A stretch of DNA of 64,000 nt from Neokomagataea tanensis (GCF_006542335.1 NZ_CP032485.1:2029001-2093000); one strand, 5' to 3'; positions 33,610 through 42,381 are shown, counted from the first letter of the stretch. Numbers and translations: made by a program. Notes: generated by a model not told the origin, from the letters alone.

Positions 33610-35106
33610 ATGCAGCAATATATAAGCAAAAAAACGAGTATTTTCAGCTTTTTGTGCGTCTTGAGCGTTATACCATCTGGTGAAAAGGCCTTTTCCCAAG
33701 AAGCGAAAGCGCCTGTTAAAGAAGAAGTAAAAAGCAATATTGTATTTACGCCGGTTCTTCGTCGTGTGTCTCCGGTTTCATACAGTAGAGGTACTCCTAA
33801 AGTTTCAGACACTACAGAAGATCATTTTCTTCCAGCTAGTATGCATGACTGGCTTACTCAAAGCACGATGACAGGCAACTGGGCTGGCCTAAGAACACGT
33901 CTCGCACGACACGGCATCATAATCAACGGGCACTATCTTCAAGATTCCGTTGGTAACCCTCGTGGTGGTCGTTCAAAGAATGTTCGTTATGCGGATGAGT
34001 TTGGCGTTGCGATCGATGCCGATATCAAAAAACTCACAGGCTACAGCGTAGGCTTCATCCATTTTGCTGTTACGTCCCGCCAAGGCTTGGGTATTACGTC
34101 CAAACTGCCTGTTATGAACAGCCCACAGGAAATTTTCGGTGCGGGTGAAACGGTACGTTTGACACGTCTTTCTTGGGAAATGCCTTGGAATAATTACGTT
34201 TCGACTGAAGTTGGTAATATCAACAGTGAAAATGATTTTGAACAATCATCTATTTACTGGGGCGGAAACCTGTATTGCCAATTTGAATCGAATGCGATTT
34301 GCGGTATGCCGCAATCAATCGCGATGAACTCAGGTTATGGCTACTATCCTACGTCTCATCCGGGCGCGTGGATTAAATTTTATCCCGCTGGGAACAAGGA
34401 ATATTTGATTTCTTTCGGTGCGTATTCCGTCGATCCGACAATATCTAACACCCATAACGCTTGGAAGATGAACCTTCATGGTGCAACGGGTACTTTTGTA
34501 CCGTTCCAGTTGGGTTGGCACCGAGGCGGAGACAACGACTTTACGGGGCCGCTCCAAACGAATATTAAAATTGGTGGTTATTGGGACTCATCTCAAGTTA
34601 AAGATGTTTATTCTCAACTCTCTAGCTTCGAGATTGATCCGAAATATCTGCAATCAGCACCAGTTTCGAAGGTTCGTGGCCGTTTTGGTGGCTGGGTACA
34701 GGCTGACCGGATGATTGAGCGTGATGCCAATGATGCGCAGCGCAGCACGGCTCTTTTTGGTTCTTTCACCTGGGGTGATCCGCGCACGTCTGTTGTTCCA
34801 TATTATGTGACGTTTGGTGTTGTTCGGAAGGGCACGTTCGCAAGCCGTCCTAATGATACTCTGAGTTTGGGTATGAAGTCTGGTTGGGTAAACGCGAAGC
34901 TCACTAACTGGGCGCGACAGATGCAAAAGAACGGTGCAGACCTTCTGCGTCCTTCAGGTGAGCAATCTGTAGAATTCAACTATGGTTGGCGCCCAATGCC
35001 TTGGCTGCTGATGCGGCCTGGTATTCAGTATTATTGGAGCCCCGGCGGGACTAATCGCTACAAAAACCCTATCATTTTAGGGCTCGAAACCGGCATTACG
35101 TTCTAA
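33610..35106 (+). CDS. oprB: Carbohydrate-selective porin OprB family
   Basis: An outer-membrane sugar porin. I chose ATG 33610, which gives a signal peptide (KKTSIFSFLCVLSVIPSGEKAFS) and 498 residues; the open frame extends 55 codons upstream but without a plausible export signal. The mature protein begins with a charged linker, then the family start TGNWAGLRTRLARHGI. Barrel strands follow, including the GGYWDSS region, and the protein ends with an aromatic residue (GLETGITF). Acetic acid bacteria use such porins to feed periplasmic sugar dehydrogenases. It is monocistronic, with a strong terminator. Confidence 0.9.
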   Translation: MQQYISKKTSIFSFLCVLSVIPSGEKAFSQEAKAPVKEEVKSNIVFTPVLRRVSPVSYSRGTPKVSDTTEDHFLPASMHDWLTQSTMTGNWAGLRTRLARHGIIINGHYLQDSVGNPRGGRSKNVRYADEFGVAIDADIKKLTGYSVGFIHFAVTSRQGLGITSKLPVMNSPQEIFGAGETVRLTRLSWEMPWNNYVSTEVGNINSENDFEQSSIYWGGNLYCQFESNAICGMPQSIAMNSGYGYYPTSHPGAWIKFYPAGNKEYLISFGAYSVDPTISNTHNAWKMNLHGATGTFVPFQLGWHRGGDNDFTGPLQTNIKIGGYWDSSQVKDVYSQLSSFEIDPKYLQSAPVSKVRGRFGGWVQADRMIERDANDAQRSTALFGSFTWGDPRTSVVPYYVTFGVVRKGTFASRPNDTLSLGMKSGWVNAKLTNWARQMQKNGADLLRPSGEQSVEFNYGWRPMPWLLMRPGIQYYWSPGGTNRYKNPIILGLETGITF

Positions 35107-35111
35107 TAAAA

Positions 35112-35137
35112 AGCCGCCCTACGGGGCGGTTTTTTTA
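35112..35137. terminator. Rho-independent terminator after oprB
   Basis: A GC stem (CCGCCC 35114-35119 with GGGCGG 35124-35129, TACG loop) followed by eight T residues. An A-rich left flank lets it also serve the convergent DUF1643 gene, whose stop codon it touches. Confidence 0.9.
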
Positions 35138-35704
35138 TTTTTGTAGTGTGCTAGCTTCGATCGGAAATGGTCGCAAATCGGCGGGTAGATAGAGTGGATG
35201 CTCTGGGCGACCAGATTTGCTCAAACGTAAAACATTTAGCGTGATGCCGTTTTGTTCTAGCAAAAGAGCGACTTCCGTTCCTCTGGCCTTCAATTGCCGT
35301 ATCTGGGGGGACCCGTAAGCTAAAATTACGAGATCTGCCTCTCGCGCAAGTTCCACTATGCTGGAATCGTTCTCAGGGCCGATAGGGTCTTCGACTTCGA
35401 TAAGACGTTTTTGGTCAGTGCAACGGTAAGCGAAGCTATTGGCCACAAGAATGGACCCATAGCCCCATTGACGAGCGTATCGCTGACATTTGGCGACGGT
35501 ACGATCATCGCCAAACTCAGTTGCAACGGACGGATTCATCATCAGCCACATTAATTTTGGGGCATTTTCTTGCCACACGCGCTTGAGGCTGTAGCGGTAG
35601 CAATCGTTTTTTCCGCCATAAACGGCGGTACTTTTAATGTCGTCAGCGAGTTTTAAAGGCTTCGCTGTTCCGACATTATGGTACGCGCCGAAGAGGTCTT
35701 TCAT
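35135..35704 (-). CDS. DUF1643 family protein
   Basis: A 189-residue cytoplasmic protein. The segment LMWLMMNPSVATEFGDDRTV followed by CQRYARQWGYGSILVANSFA is the hallmark of the DUF1643 family. That family has a Rossmann-like or glycosylase-like fold and no settled function. A second conserved part reads ADLVILAYGS. It lies 3 bases before the peroxiredoxin gene on the same strand, downstream of it in transcription, so the two are likely co-transcribed. The function is unknown; the operon hints at nothing specific. Confidence 0.82.
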   Translation of the reverse strand: MKDLFGAYHNVGTAKPLKLADDIKSTAVYGGKNDCYRYSLKRVWQENAPKLMWLMMNPSVATEFGDDRTVAKCQRYARQWGYGSILVANSFAYRCTDQKRLIEVEDPIGPENDSSIVELAREADLVILAYGSPQIRQLKARGTEVALLLEQNGITLNVLRLSKSGRPEHPLYLPADLRPFPIEASTLQK

Positions 35705-35707
35705 AAA

Positions 35708-36274
35708 TTAATGCTGTTTTTGTAAAGCTTTGACGGCCGCCAGTGTGCGCTCAACATGTTCATCGGGGGACATTGATGCGTAGGTGAGAACGACATGTCC
35801 GTCCTGTGCGATGACGTAAGAGGTGCGGCTTGCCATGTGCAGCAATGGCATTTTTGCTTTGTAGCTGTCAGTAATCTTGCCGTCAGGGTCTGCGATAACG
35901 CCGAAGGCTGAACGGCATTCGCTGACCGAAAACTTGTTCAGTTTTGCGATTGGATCCATCGAAATTCCGTAGACTGTCGCTCCAGCGGCTTTGAAGTCAG
36001 GGACAGCATCAGCGAAATCATGGGCTTCGATCGTGCAGCCTTTCGTGAATGCTGCTGGGTAAAAGTAAAGAACGACCGGTCCTTTTTGAAGGGCTTCTTT
36101 CAGGTGGAAAGGAAACTCGTGCCCGCCCATGCTTGCGGGAGCTGAAAAGTCTGGTGCAGGGGAGTTGGCATCAAGTGCTGCGTGAGCAGTTTGTGGAGCA
36201 AAGAGACTTGCGCCAAGCATAACAGCGCCGAGGGTAAGAGCGCATTTTAAAGAGGTGTTGGAAATTTTTTTCAT
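35708..36274 (-). CDS. Periplasmic peroxiredoxin (BCP/Prx type)
   Basis: A thiol peroxidase predicted to be exported. I start it at 36274 (MKKISNTSLKC), which gives a signal peptide with cleavage after AHA near residue 32. The frame extends 12 codons upstream without use. In the 188-residue form the peroxidatic cysteine is Cys80 in the motif PAAFTKGC. A second cysteine at 120 (SVSECRSAFG) may resolve it. The fold ends with the usual conserved strand TSYVIAQDG. It probably removes hydroperoxides in the periplasm. DUF1643 follows 3 bases later on the same strand. Confidence 0.88.
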   Translation of the reverse strand: MKKISNTSLKCALTLGAVMLGASLFAPQTAHAALDANSPAPDFSAPASMGGHEFPFHLKEALQKGPVVLYFYPAAFTKGCTIEAHDFADAVPDFKAAGATVYGISMDPIAKLNKFSVSECRSAFGVIADPDGKITDSYKAKMPLLHMASRTSYVIAQDGHVVLTYASMSPDEHVERTLAAVKALQKQH

Positions 36275-36332
36275 GACAGTCAATCCTAGGAAAAGTGCGA
36301 ATAACGTCAAACAAATGCCTTACTGCGGCATA

Positions 36333-37703
36333 TTAGAAGGTTTCAGGCGGTACGACAACGCAGGCTGAGTGGCTTTGTAGGCGTTGGCACGCGGCTTCTG
36401 CTGCTTCGTGCGAAAGTCCTGTTATGCGGGCTCTATAGAGTGCTCCGCGGGCAGTATGCGTTGGTGAAACCTGAACATTCGCGTAAGAGGCGGCGCTGAG
36501 AGAGGAAGATTTTTTAGCGTTATTGGCTGCTGTATGTGCTTGGGCTGGAGAGCCGTAAGCGCCAACTTGGATTGCCCATAGTCCCCGCGCCGGGGCTGGG
36601 CTCGCTGGAGCAGGGTTAGCTGCGTGCGGTATTGGAGCAAGTTTGTAATGAATGCCTGAAGCCGGAACCTCTGCAACAATCGATTGAGCTTTAAGGCGGT
36701 GGCCGACGGGTAACATTTGGGCAGTTACGCGGTTATCGCTAATGCTGTTATCGTCTGTTTGCTGTGGGGGAGGGGCGTTGACGTGGGGCGCTGTTGGCGT
36801 CGGCTGCGGTGCCGCGTGAATACCGCGCGCTGCCCAAGCTGCTCTGACGTCAGACGGAGTATTTGCTGGTGCTGCCGTAGGGACGACGGCCGTTTGAGCA
36901 GGTTGGGCGTCATTTTGTGCTGTCTGTTCGCGTTGGGCCCATGCTGCGCTTACGCTTTGGTTTCCACCGCCGGATGGTGTTGTTGCGGGTGCGTCGTCTG
37001 AGTTGTCGTCATCGGCGGCGGAGGAGCGAGTATTCGGGTCGTGCTGGGAGACCAAGAGATCAGCCGCTGACCGGTTGTGAGGCCAATAGCCAGCGATTTT
37101 TGGCCCGATCGACGCGACGTAGCGTCGTGTTTCGCGTGGCAATGCCCGCCCGCGCCTCAAGTAGCTGTCGAGGCTGCCGGGGCCATCATTATATGCGGCA
37201 AGAAACCCCGGTGAGCCATAAATGTCGTACATTTGGCGGATGTAAGCTGTGCCCGCTAAAATGTTGTCGTGAGGGTCATAGGGGTCATCGTTCAGGCTGT
37301 ATTGGTAACGCAAGTCGTCGTAGGTGGGCGGCATGAGCTGCATCAGTCCCATGGCGCCGGGAACGGAGGTGGTGAAGTGGCCGCTAGAATCGAAAAGACG
37401 CCCTCCGGACTCGCGCTCAATTACTGCGCGTATCCAGCGTTCGGGCACGTCGAAGCGGTCTGACGCCTCGTGGATATAGGGCCCCCAAGGGTCACTCGGT
37501 GGCCCTGGAGGTGCATAATAAGACTTTGCGTGTGCTTGATAGTGCTCGGCTTCCTGTATGACAGGTAATGGTGTGCCGGAAGGAGAAACGTCCGCTTGGT
37601 CCGCGCAGGCTGCAAGTAGGCCTATGGCCCCAAAAGCCACGCCATAGCGAATGACGCTGAATTTTTGGCTTTTAAGACGGTCGGTGTGGGTGGGGCTGGG
37701 CAT
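36333..37703 (-). CDS. Lytic transglycosylase lipoprotein with C-terminal SPOR domain
   Basis: A peptidoglycan-cleaving enzyme, 456 residues from the start at 37703. A lipoprotein signal (basic KSQKFSVIRY, lipobox LLAAC at 29-33) anchors it to the outer membrane. The SLT domain (about 70-210) has the catalytic glutamate at 98 (VIERESGGR), then GAMGLMQLMP and AAYNDGPG. A long Pro/Ala/Gln linker (225-370) leads to a SPOR domain (about 378-456, LWAIQVGAYGSPAQAH). This combination resembles RlpA/MltC-like division enzymes: the SPOR part would target it to septal wall. The frame extends 57 codons upstream; I reject that part because it lacks a signal. Confidence 0.88.
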   Translation of the reverse strand: MPSPTHTDRLKSQKFSVIRYGVAFGAIGLLAACADQADVSPSGTPLPVIQEAEHYQAHAKSYYAPPGPPSDPWGPYIHEASDRFDVPERWIRAVIERESGGRLFDSSGHFTTSVPGAMGLMQLMPPTYDDLRYQYSLNDDPYDPHDNILAGTAYIRQMYDIYGSPGFLAAYNDGPGSLDSYLRRGRALPRETRRYVASIGPKIAGYWPHNRSAADLLVSQHDPNTRSSAADDDNSDDAPATTPSGGGNQSVSAAWAQREQTAQNDAQPAQTAVVPTAAPANTPSDVRAAWAARGIHAAPQPTPTAPHVNAPPPQQTDDNSISDNRVTAQMLPVGHRLKAQSIVAEVPASGIHYKLAPIPHAANPAPASPAPARGLWAIQVGAYGSPAQAHTAANNAKKSSSLSAASYANVQVSPTHTARGALYRARITGLSHEAAEAACQRLQSHSACVVVPPETF

Positions 37704-37911
37704 GGGCAGCGGGACACCTAGCGGTTGGTTGGTCAAAGTCGTTCTATCCGTTAGAATATGAATGCGGCAAAACTGAGAAACAAGGTGTAAATCTTCGTTC
37801 GGATTGTATGTAGTGCGCACCGAAGGGGCCAGAGTTTCGAGCTGCTTGTGGCAATTTCTTAAAAATATTCTCAAGCTTGCTGTCTAAAAGCTAATTGTTT
37901 AGTGGAGCAAT

Positions 37912-38769
37912 ATGACGCTTGCTCCTGATGAGACCTCAATCGACCGATTATCGGACATCACTGCTGAGAGCAGGTCCTCCCAACTCCTCCACGTTTTGCG
38001 TGACGATGTAGTGGAGACGGGGCGTTTGTTAAAATTGGGCTTGGCGCTTGGTTGGTTGGACGTCAAGTTGCGCTACAGGGGGTCTGTTCTCGGGCCTTTT
38101 TGGCTAACCGTAGTTTCGGCAATTATGGTGGCCTCAATGGGAGGGCTGTATAGCAGGCTCTTTCATATGAACCTCGCTACGTATTTGCCATTCTTGGCCG
38201 TATCTTTGATGCTCTGGCAAACCGGGGTTGCGACAGTGGTGCAAGATGCTTGCGGCTGCTTGATTGAGGCGGATGCGATGATAAGGGCGAACCGCTTGCC
38301 CTTGCCACTTTTCGCCGTGCGGGTTGTCGTTCGCAATATGATAATTTTTGCACACAATATTGTGGTCCCGATAGGTGTGTGTGCGATTTTCAAAATATGG
38401 CCCGGAGTTGTGCTTTTATGGACATTGCCGGCAGCTATGTTGTGGATATTTAATGGGTTGGCCTTATGTTTAGCCTTGGGTTGTTTATGCGCAAGGTTCA
38501 GGGATATTCCGCCGATTGTTGGCGCGCTTATGCAGGTTGTTTTTTACGTTACGCCCATCATATGGGCGCCCAGCCAGCTTCATGGCTATGCACGTTTTCT
38601 GTTGCTGAATCCATTTTACGCTATGATTGAAATCTTCAGGCAGCCTTTGCTCGGAAATATGCCCGACAAGGCGCTATGGTTCATTGCGCTTGGGACCAGT
38701 GTAGCATTATGGGCAGTAGCGGCGTTAATTTACGGTAAGGCGCGAAATCGCGTTGTTTTTTGGATGTAA
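37912..38769 (+). CDS. Polysaccharide/polyol-phosphate ABC exporter, permease
   Basis: The inner-membrane subunit of an ABC-2 type exporter (Wzm/KpsM group). It has 285 residues with about six helices. The segment LGWLDVKLRYRGSVLGPFWL is the family's N-terminal signature, seen in Wzm and TagG proteins. Downstream helices include MQVVFYVTPIIWAPSQL. The ATPase gene follows after 13 bases. The pair moves lipid-linked O-antigen, capsule or a similar polymer across the inner membrane. No sugar-synthesis genes flank it here, so the polymer must be made elsewhere, possibly with the 8.2-11.9 kb glycosyltransferase. Confidence 0.9.
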   Translation: MTLAPDETSIDRLSDITAESRSSQLLHVLRDDVVETGRLLKLGLALGWLDVKLRYRGSVLGPFWLTVVSAIMVASMGGLYSRLFHMNLATYLPFLAVSLMLWQTGVATVVQDACGCLIEADAMIRANRLPLPLFAVRVVVRNMIIFAHNIVVPIGVCAIFKIWPGVVLLWTLPAAMLWIFNGLALCLALGCLCARFRDIPPIVGALMQVVFYVTPIIWAPSQLHGYARFLLLNPFYAMIEIFRQPLLGNMPDKALWFIALGTSVALWAVAALIYGKARNRVVFWM

Positions 38770-38782
38770 ATAGGGGTCCTTG

Positions 38783-39580
38783 GTGACACACATACACTTA
38801 CGTGACGTGTCTTTGACGTTCCCGGTTTTGCATGGCGCGTCTAGATCTCTTAAAAAAACAGTTTTCTCACGTGCCAAGAGCTCTGTTCAAAAAATACGCC
38901 AAGGCAAAGTGGGCGGAACAATGTCCTTGGATGAGGCTGGCAGCGGCTGCCTGCTCGTGCAGGCGCTTTCAGGGTTCAATATCTCTATCAACTCGGGGGA
39001 TCGTGTCGGGCTTATCGGGCATAACGGTGCAGGCAAGACAACCTTGCTTCGTGTGTTGGCTGGTATTTACGAAGCGAGTGCTGGGCGGGTTGATGTTGAG
39101 GGAAAGCGCCATGCTTTAATTGACCCTCAAGCCGGAATGAACCCCGAACTGACAGGGCGCGAGAATTTCAGACTTTTTGCTTTGAGGTTGGGCCTTAAGA
39201 AATCTGAAGTCCAAGCAATGGAAAAAGACGTAGAAGAGTTTTCAGATTTAGGCCTGTTTTTTGATCTTCCACTTCGTCTTTACTCCTCAGGTATGGGGGT
39301 GCGTTTGGGGTTTGCGTTGGCAACTTTGCCGCGTCCCAATATTCTGCTGATGGATGAGTGGTTCATGGCGGGAGATCAGCGCTTTCAAAACAAAGCTGAG
39401 CAACGCTTGTCTTCTATGGTTTCGTCAGCGGAGATTGTTGTGGTTGCTTCGCACTCATTGAGTGTCTTGCGGACATGGTGCAACCGCATTGTTTGGATGG
39501 AGGGCGGCTGCATCAAAATGGATGGGCCTGCTGAGGATATTTTGGAAGCCTACGAGGAATTTTTAAAGAAAGCTCAATGA
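38783..39580 (+). CDS. Polysaccharide/polyol-phosphate ABC exporter, ATPase
   Basis: The ATP-binding partner of the permease just upstream (Wzt/KpsT group), 265 residues. The Walker A motif is GHNGAGKTT, the signature loop reads YSSGMGVRLGFALATL, and Walker B is ILLMDEWF. A typical Wzt-type N-terminal insert (RSLKKTVFSRAKSSVQKIRQG) precedes the Walker A region. No C-terminal carbohydrate-binding domain is present, so the substrate is likely recognised without a chain-terminating cap. I chose GTG 38783 because AGGGGT lies 6 bases before it; a TTG at 38780 is the alternative. Confidence 0.9.
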   Translation: MTHIHLRDVSLTFPVLHGASRSLKKTVFSRAKSSVQKIRQGKVGGTMSLDEAGSGCLLVQALSGFNISINSGDRVGLIGHNGAGKTTLLRVLAGIYEASAGRVDVEGKRHALIDPQAGMNPELTGRENFRLFALRLGLKKSEVQAMEKDVEEFSDLGLFFDLPLRLYSSGMGVRLGFALATLPRPNILLMDEWFMAGDQRFQNKAEQRLSSMVSSAEIVVVASHSLSVLRTWCNRIVWMEGGCIKMDGPAEDILEAYEEFLKKAQ

Positions 39581-39645
39581 GCCTTTTGCAGCCACGGTGC
39601 CTCTGCGCTATGCACAGCGTTTAGTGTTTGAAGGAGAAATAAATT

Positions 39646-39864
39646 ATGGCTTATGCTTCAGTTGATGCAGCGCGTGTTGCCAAGGCCGCTCAGTCTGCTT
39701 TGAAGGCGCTGTCCCAGACAGAAGAGAAATCAGAAGCGCATCAACGCAAAACGCTCATGATTGAGCGCATTGGTGCCCTAGCTGTTGCTGCGTCTGAAAC
39801 AGAGGGCAGCAATGCTGTTACGCTGACGTCAGAAGAATTTTGGATGATTTCCAAAAACTGGTGA
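39646..39864 (+). CDS. Small hypothetical protein
   Basis: A 72-residue, alanine-rich helical protein (VDAARVAKAAQSALKAL) with a tail EEFWMISKNW. The ribosome site GAAGGAGAAA at 39630-39639 is strong. The frame is unbroken and ends 2 bases before the convergent VOC gene's stop, so the layout supports a real gene. No domain is recognised. It follows the exporter ATPase by 65 bases and could be in the same transcript. Confidence 0.65.
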   Translation: MAYASVDAARVAKAAQSALKALSQTEEKSEAHQRKTLMIERIGALAVAASETEGSNAVTLTSEEFWMISKNW

Positions 39865-39866
39865 AA

Positions 39867-40259
39867 TCATCCTTTATAGGATGCTATTTCAACCAGATTG
39901 CCGTCTGGGTCGTGGCAATAAACAGATGTGAGTGGGCCGAGCGCACCAATACGTGAGGTTGGCCCCTCAACGACCCGGACGCCACATTTTTCAAGATGTT
40001 GAATGATGTGAGCGCTTTCAATCGCGGTAGTGAAGCACAGATCCGATGTACCCGGCTGTGCTCCTTCCGCTGTTTGCCAACCTTCAGAGCTTTCTGGGCG
40101 TAAATTAATTTTTTGCCCACCAAAATTGAGGCTCACTCTGTTGTTGCGGCCGTATTCCTCGATATCCATTCCAAGTACACGCTGATACCAAGAGGCTGAA
40201 ACGTCACGATCGCGGACGGTTAAGACGATATGATCTAAGCGGTCTACGGTAAAGCGCAT
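39867..40259 (-). CDS. VOC (glyoxalase/dioxygenase) superfamily protein
   Basis: A 130-residue protein with paired beta-alpha-beta-beta-beta modules. The N-terminus reads VDRLDHIVLTVRD, with the metal-binding histidine typical of VOC proteins. The second half holds a histidine in SVYCHDPDGNLVEIASY and the final metal-ligand glutamate. The start at 40259 (MRFTVDRL) is preferred over the upstream ATG at 40274. Substrates in this superfamily vary widely (glyoxalase, fosfomycin resistance, dioxygenase), so no specific reaction is claimed. Stop-to-stop distance to the convergent small gene is 2 bases. Confidence 0.85.
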   Translation of the reverse strand: MRFTVDRLDHIVLTVRDRDVSASWYQRVLGMDIEEYGRNNRVSLNFGGQKINLRPESSEGWQTAEGAQPGTSDLCFTTAIESAHIIQHLEKCGVRVVEGPTSRIGALGPLTSVYCHDPDGNLVEIASYKG

Positions 40260-40313
40260 GAGGAATAAGCCCACAAATTACAGGTCGGGAAACTCTTCGT
40301 TCAAAAAGCGACG

Positions 40314-40832
40314 TTAGTTGGGTGGGCGCTTGCGAAAAGCGGCCAAGCTGACAACTTCTGCGTCGCCGGGGGGTGTTTCTTGAACGCTTTCTTCTGTCGC
40401 TTTGTTCTCGTCTTCTACTTCCGCGTCCTGCGGTGCAGGTTCGGAGAAGCGGAAAGCTACATGCATATGCGGGTCAGCGAAGGCTACGACCGCTGATGTC
40501 GGAATGAGTAACGGGCTTGGAACGCCCCCGAAAGATAGGGTGACGTTAATTTGGGTCCGATCTTGGTTCACGCTCAGATTGGCAAACTGATGCTGCAGTA
40601 CAATCGTCATTTCGTGCGGGTACTGTGCAAGCAGCCGGCTGGGGATGTTAACGCCCGGGGCATTTGTTCTGAATGTTAGGTAAAAGTGGTGCTCGCCGGG
40701 CAGGCCGTGCTCTGATACGTGAGAGAGCGCGCTGCACATGACGTGCTTGTAAGCTTCTTCAAGCCATAAATCGTAAGGGAGCAAGCTCTCGGGTAGATCT
40801 GTGTCGAAGCCGTCGTTGTGATCGTCACTCAT
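40314..40832 (-). CDS. sspB: ClpXP adaptor SspB, alphaproteobacterial type
   Basis: Delivers ssrA-tagged proteins made by tmRNA rescue to the ClpXP protease. The 172-residue protein has a beta-rich tag-binding domain (about 20-130, including HFYLTFRTNAPGV and YPHEMTIVLQHQF). A disordered acidic linker follows (133-155). A short basic C-terminal tail VVSLAAFRKRP serves as the ClpX-binding module. It is located beside the tmRNA gene on the same strand, about 90 bases downstream, so the tag maker and tag reader are neighbours. The family's stringent-starvation name is historical. Confidence 0.9.
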   Translation of the reverse strand: MSDDHNDGFDTDLPESLLPYDLWLEEAYKHVMCSALSHVSEHGLPGEHHFYLTFRTNAPGVNIPSRLLAQYPHEMTIVLQHQFANLSVNQDRTQINVTLSFGGVPSPLLIPTSAVVAFADPHMHVAFRFSEPAPQDAEVEDENKATEESVQETPPGDAEVVSLAAFRKRPPN

Positions 40833-40920
40833 GAGCGCAAAACCATGAAAGTTTTCAGATAAAGGTCTTCCAAAGGTCTGCGCTAGGTACGCGCAGTTGG
40901 CAAGATGTTTATATTAATTT

Positions 40921-41190
40921 GTAAGTGAAAGTGGGAGGACTTCTGTTGCCCGGTGCCCTCCCGAACCGCGCTTATCGCTTATGCAGCGACAGCGAGCACC
41001 TCTGAGTTATCGTTGGCACTTGTAAGTTTAGCCCGATGACGGCGGTACAATGCCGGGCAAAAAGTAAGTCTTTACCATGCGCGTCGAGCCTGTTTCGTCC
41101 CCACAAAACACCAATGCTTGACCGGTGTATTATTTGGTGGAGACGCCGGGCACTGCCCCCGGGTCCACAACACTTATTTCACTTACCGTT
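40921..41190 (-). ncRNA. ssrA: tmRNA, circularly permuted two-piece form
   Basis: Rescues stalled ribosomes. The minus strand reads first an acceptor piece (about 41190 to 41135, ending CGTCTCCACCA), then an intervening segment (41134-41103), then a coding piece starting GGGGACGAAACAGGCTCGAC (41102) and running to about 40921. The pieces pair twice: GGGGACG with CGTCTCC in the acceptor stem, and GTAAGTGAAA (41186-41177) with TTTCACTTAC (40930-40921). The tag frame at 41017-40979 encodes ANDNSEVLAVAA then TAA. This order, acceptor half first, is the alphaproteobacterial permuted layout. The exact processing ends are estimates. Confidence 0.93.
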
Positions 41191-41224
41191 TATCACCATA
41201 GCCAGGTAAACCTGAGCAAGATTT

Positions 41225-41253
41225 AGATAGTACCTCCATAAAAATTTTGCAAG
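41225..41253 (-). promoter_or_regulatory. Promoter of ssrA
   Basis: On the minus strand, CTTGCA (41253-41248), a 17-base spacer and CTATCT (41230-41225), matching the alphaproteobacterial CTTGNN/CTATNT pattern. Transcription would start near 41218, some 30 bases before the acceptor piece. It overlaps the thyX upstream region on the other strand. Confidence 0.65.
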
Positions 41254-41307
41254 CGCCATGACAAGAATGGGTGTTTTTTCTCACCAGCTTTGGTGTTAGA
41301 TTGGGGT

Positions 41308-42216
41308 ATGGCACTGACATCTGAACAACAAGCCGAGATCGCTTCCTTGCGTCTCGAACCAACGCTCACTTCCCGGCCGACTGTCCCGGCGATGGAAGAG
41401 ATCCTCGCTCGACCGATTGAGGTTCTGGACCATGGCTTTTTGCGGGTCGTGGATTATATGGGGGACGACAGTGCTGTAGTGCAGGCAGCGCGAGTGTCGT
41501 ATGGCCGCGGCACACGAAAAACATCCGAAGATGCAGGGCTTATCCGCTATCTGATGCGGCATCGCCACTCTACGCCGTTTGAAATGTGCGAGATTAAGTT
41601 CCATGTAAAATTGCCCGTGTTTGTCGCGCGGCAATGGATCCGCCACCGTATGGCTAGCGTGAACGAGTATTCTGCTCGTTACTCAATTTTGGATCGTGAA
41701 TTTTATCTACCCGACTTGGCGCAAGTGTCTGCTCAAAGTTCGAGCAATCGTCAGGGGCGCAGTGAGGCACTTGATGCCGATAAGGCGCATCGGGTTCTTA
41801 ACCTTCTCCGCGATGACGCAAACCGTTGTTACGAGCACTACGAAGAGCTGCTGGATGAAGAGCGTTACGGTCTTGCGCGTGAACTGGCGCGCATGAACCT
41901 TACGTTAAACACTTACACGCAGTGGTACTGGAAAATAGACCTGCATAACTTTATGCATTTTCTTGCTTTGCGTGCAGACCCTCATGCGCAGTACGAAATT
42001 CGCGTTTATGCTGAGAAGATGCTGGAGATTTTGCGGGCGTGGGTTCCGCAGACTGCGGTTGCCTTTGAAGAATATCGCTTGGGCGCATTCACGTTCTCTG
42101 CGGGCATGTTGCGCGTTTTGCAGCGGCAACTGTCTGGGGAGGTCGTAGCCCAAGAGAATTCAGGCCTTACTAAGCGGGAGTGGTCCGAAATGCAGGCGGC
42201 TCTGCAAGGGGCTTAA
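41308..42216 (+). CDS. thyX: Flavin-dependent thymidylate synthase
   Basis: Makes dTMP from dUMP using methylene-tetrahydrofolate and FAD, the alternative to ThyA. It has 302 residues. The diagnostic motif [15 protein letters not shown] is at about 112-126. The substrate regions [20 protein letters not shown] and [15 protein letters not shown] precede it, and [19 protein letters not shown] follows. I chose ATG 41308 over the TTG six codons upstream. A small membrane-protein gene begins 3 bases after the stop. ssrA is transcribed away from it on the other strand. Confidence 0.95.
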   Translation: MALTSEQQAEIASLRLEPTLTSRPTVPAMEEILARPIEVLDHGFLRVVDYMGDDSAVVQAARVSYGRGTRKTSEDAGLIRYLMRHRHSTPFEMCEIKFHVKLPVFVARQWIRHRMASVNEYSARYSILDREFYLPDLAQVSAQSSSNRQGRSEALDADKAHRVLNLLRDDANRCYEHYEELLDEERYGLARELARMNLTLNTYTQWYWKIDLHNFMHFLALRADPHAQYEIRVYAEKMLEILRAWVPQTAVAFEEYRLGAFTFSAGMLRVLQRQLSGEVVAQENSGLTKREWSEMQAALQGA

Positions 42217-42219
42217 GCC

Positions 42220-42381
42220 TTGAACGATCTTGAATTTCTCCTCTCTGCTCCGCAGGAGGAGGAACAAAAACCTGAGCCCGTCAGTTTCATCTCTCGCCGA
42301 CTGTGGGTGCTTATCATAATAGATATTGTGTTGGTTTTTGCGGCGGTATTAATACATTTCCTGTGGCCTGTTTCCCATTGA
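42220..42381 (+). CDS. Short single-helix membrane protein behind thyX
   Basis: An unannotated-looking 53-codon frame starting at TTG 42220, 3 bases after the thyX stop, with AGGGG about 9 bases upstream. It would encode an acidic start (NDLEFLLSAPQEEEQKPEP), a basic turn (SRRLW) and a membrane helix (LIIIDIVLVFAAVLIHFLW, about 29-47). Positive residues lie at the inside end of the helix, as real membrane proteins have. The non-ATG start and small size are the weak points. Confidence 0.5.
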   Translation: MNDLEFLLSAPQEEEQKPEPVSFISRRLWVLIIIDIVLVFAAVLIHFLWPVSH

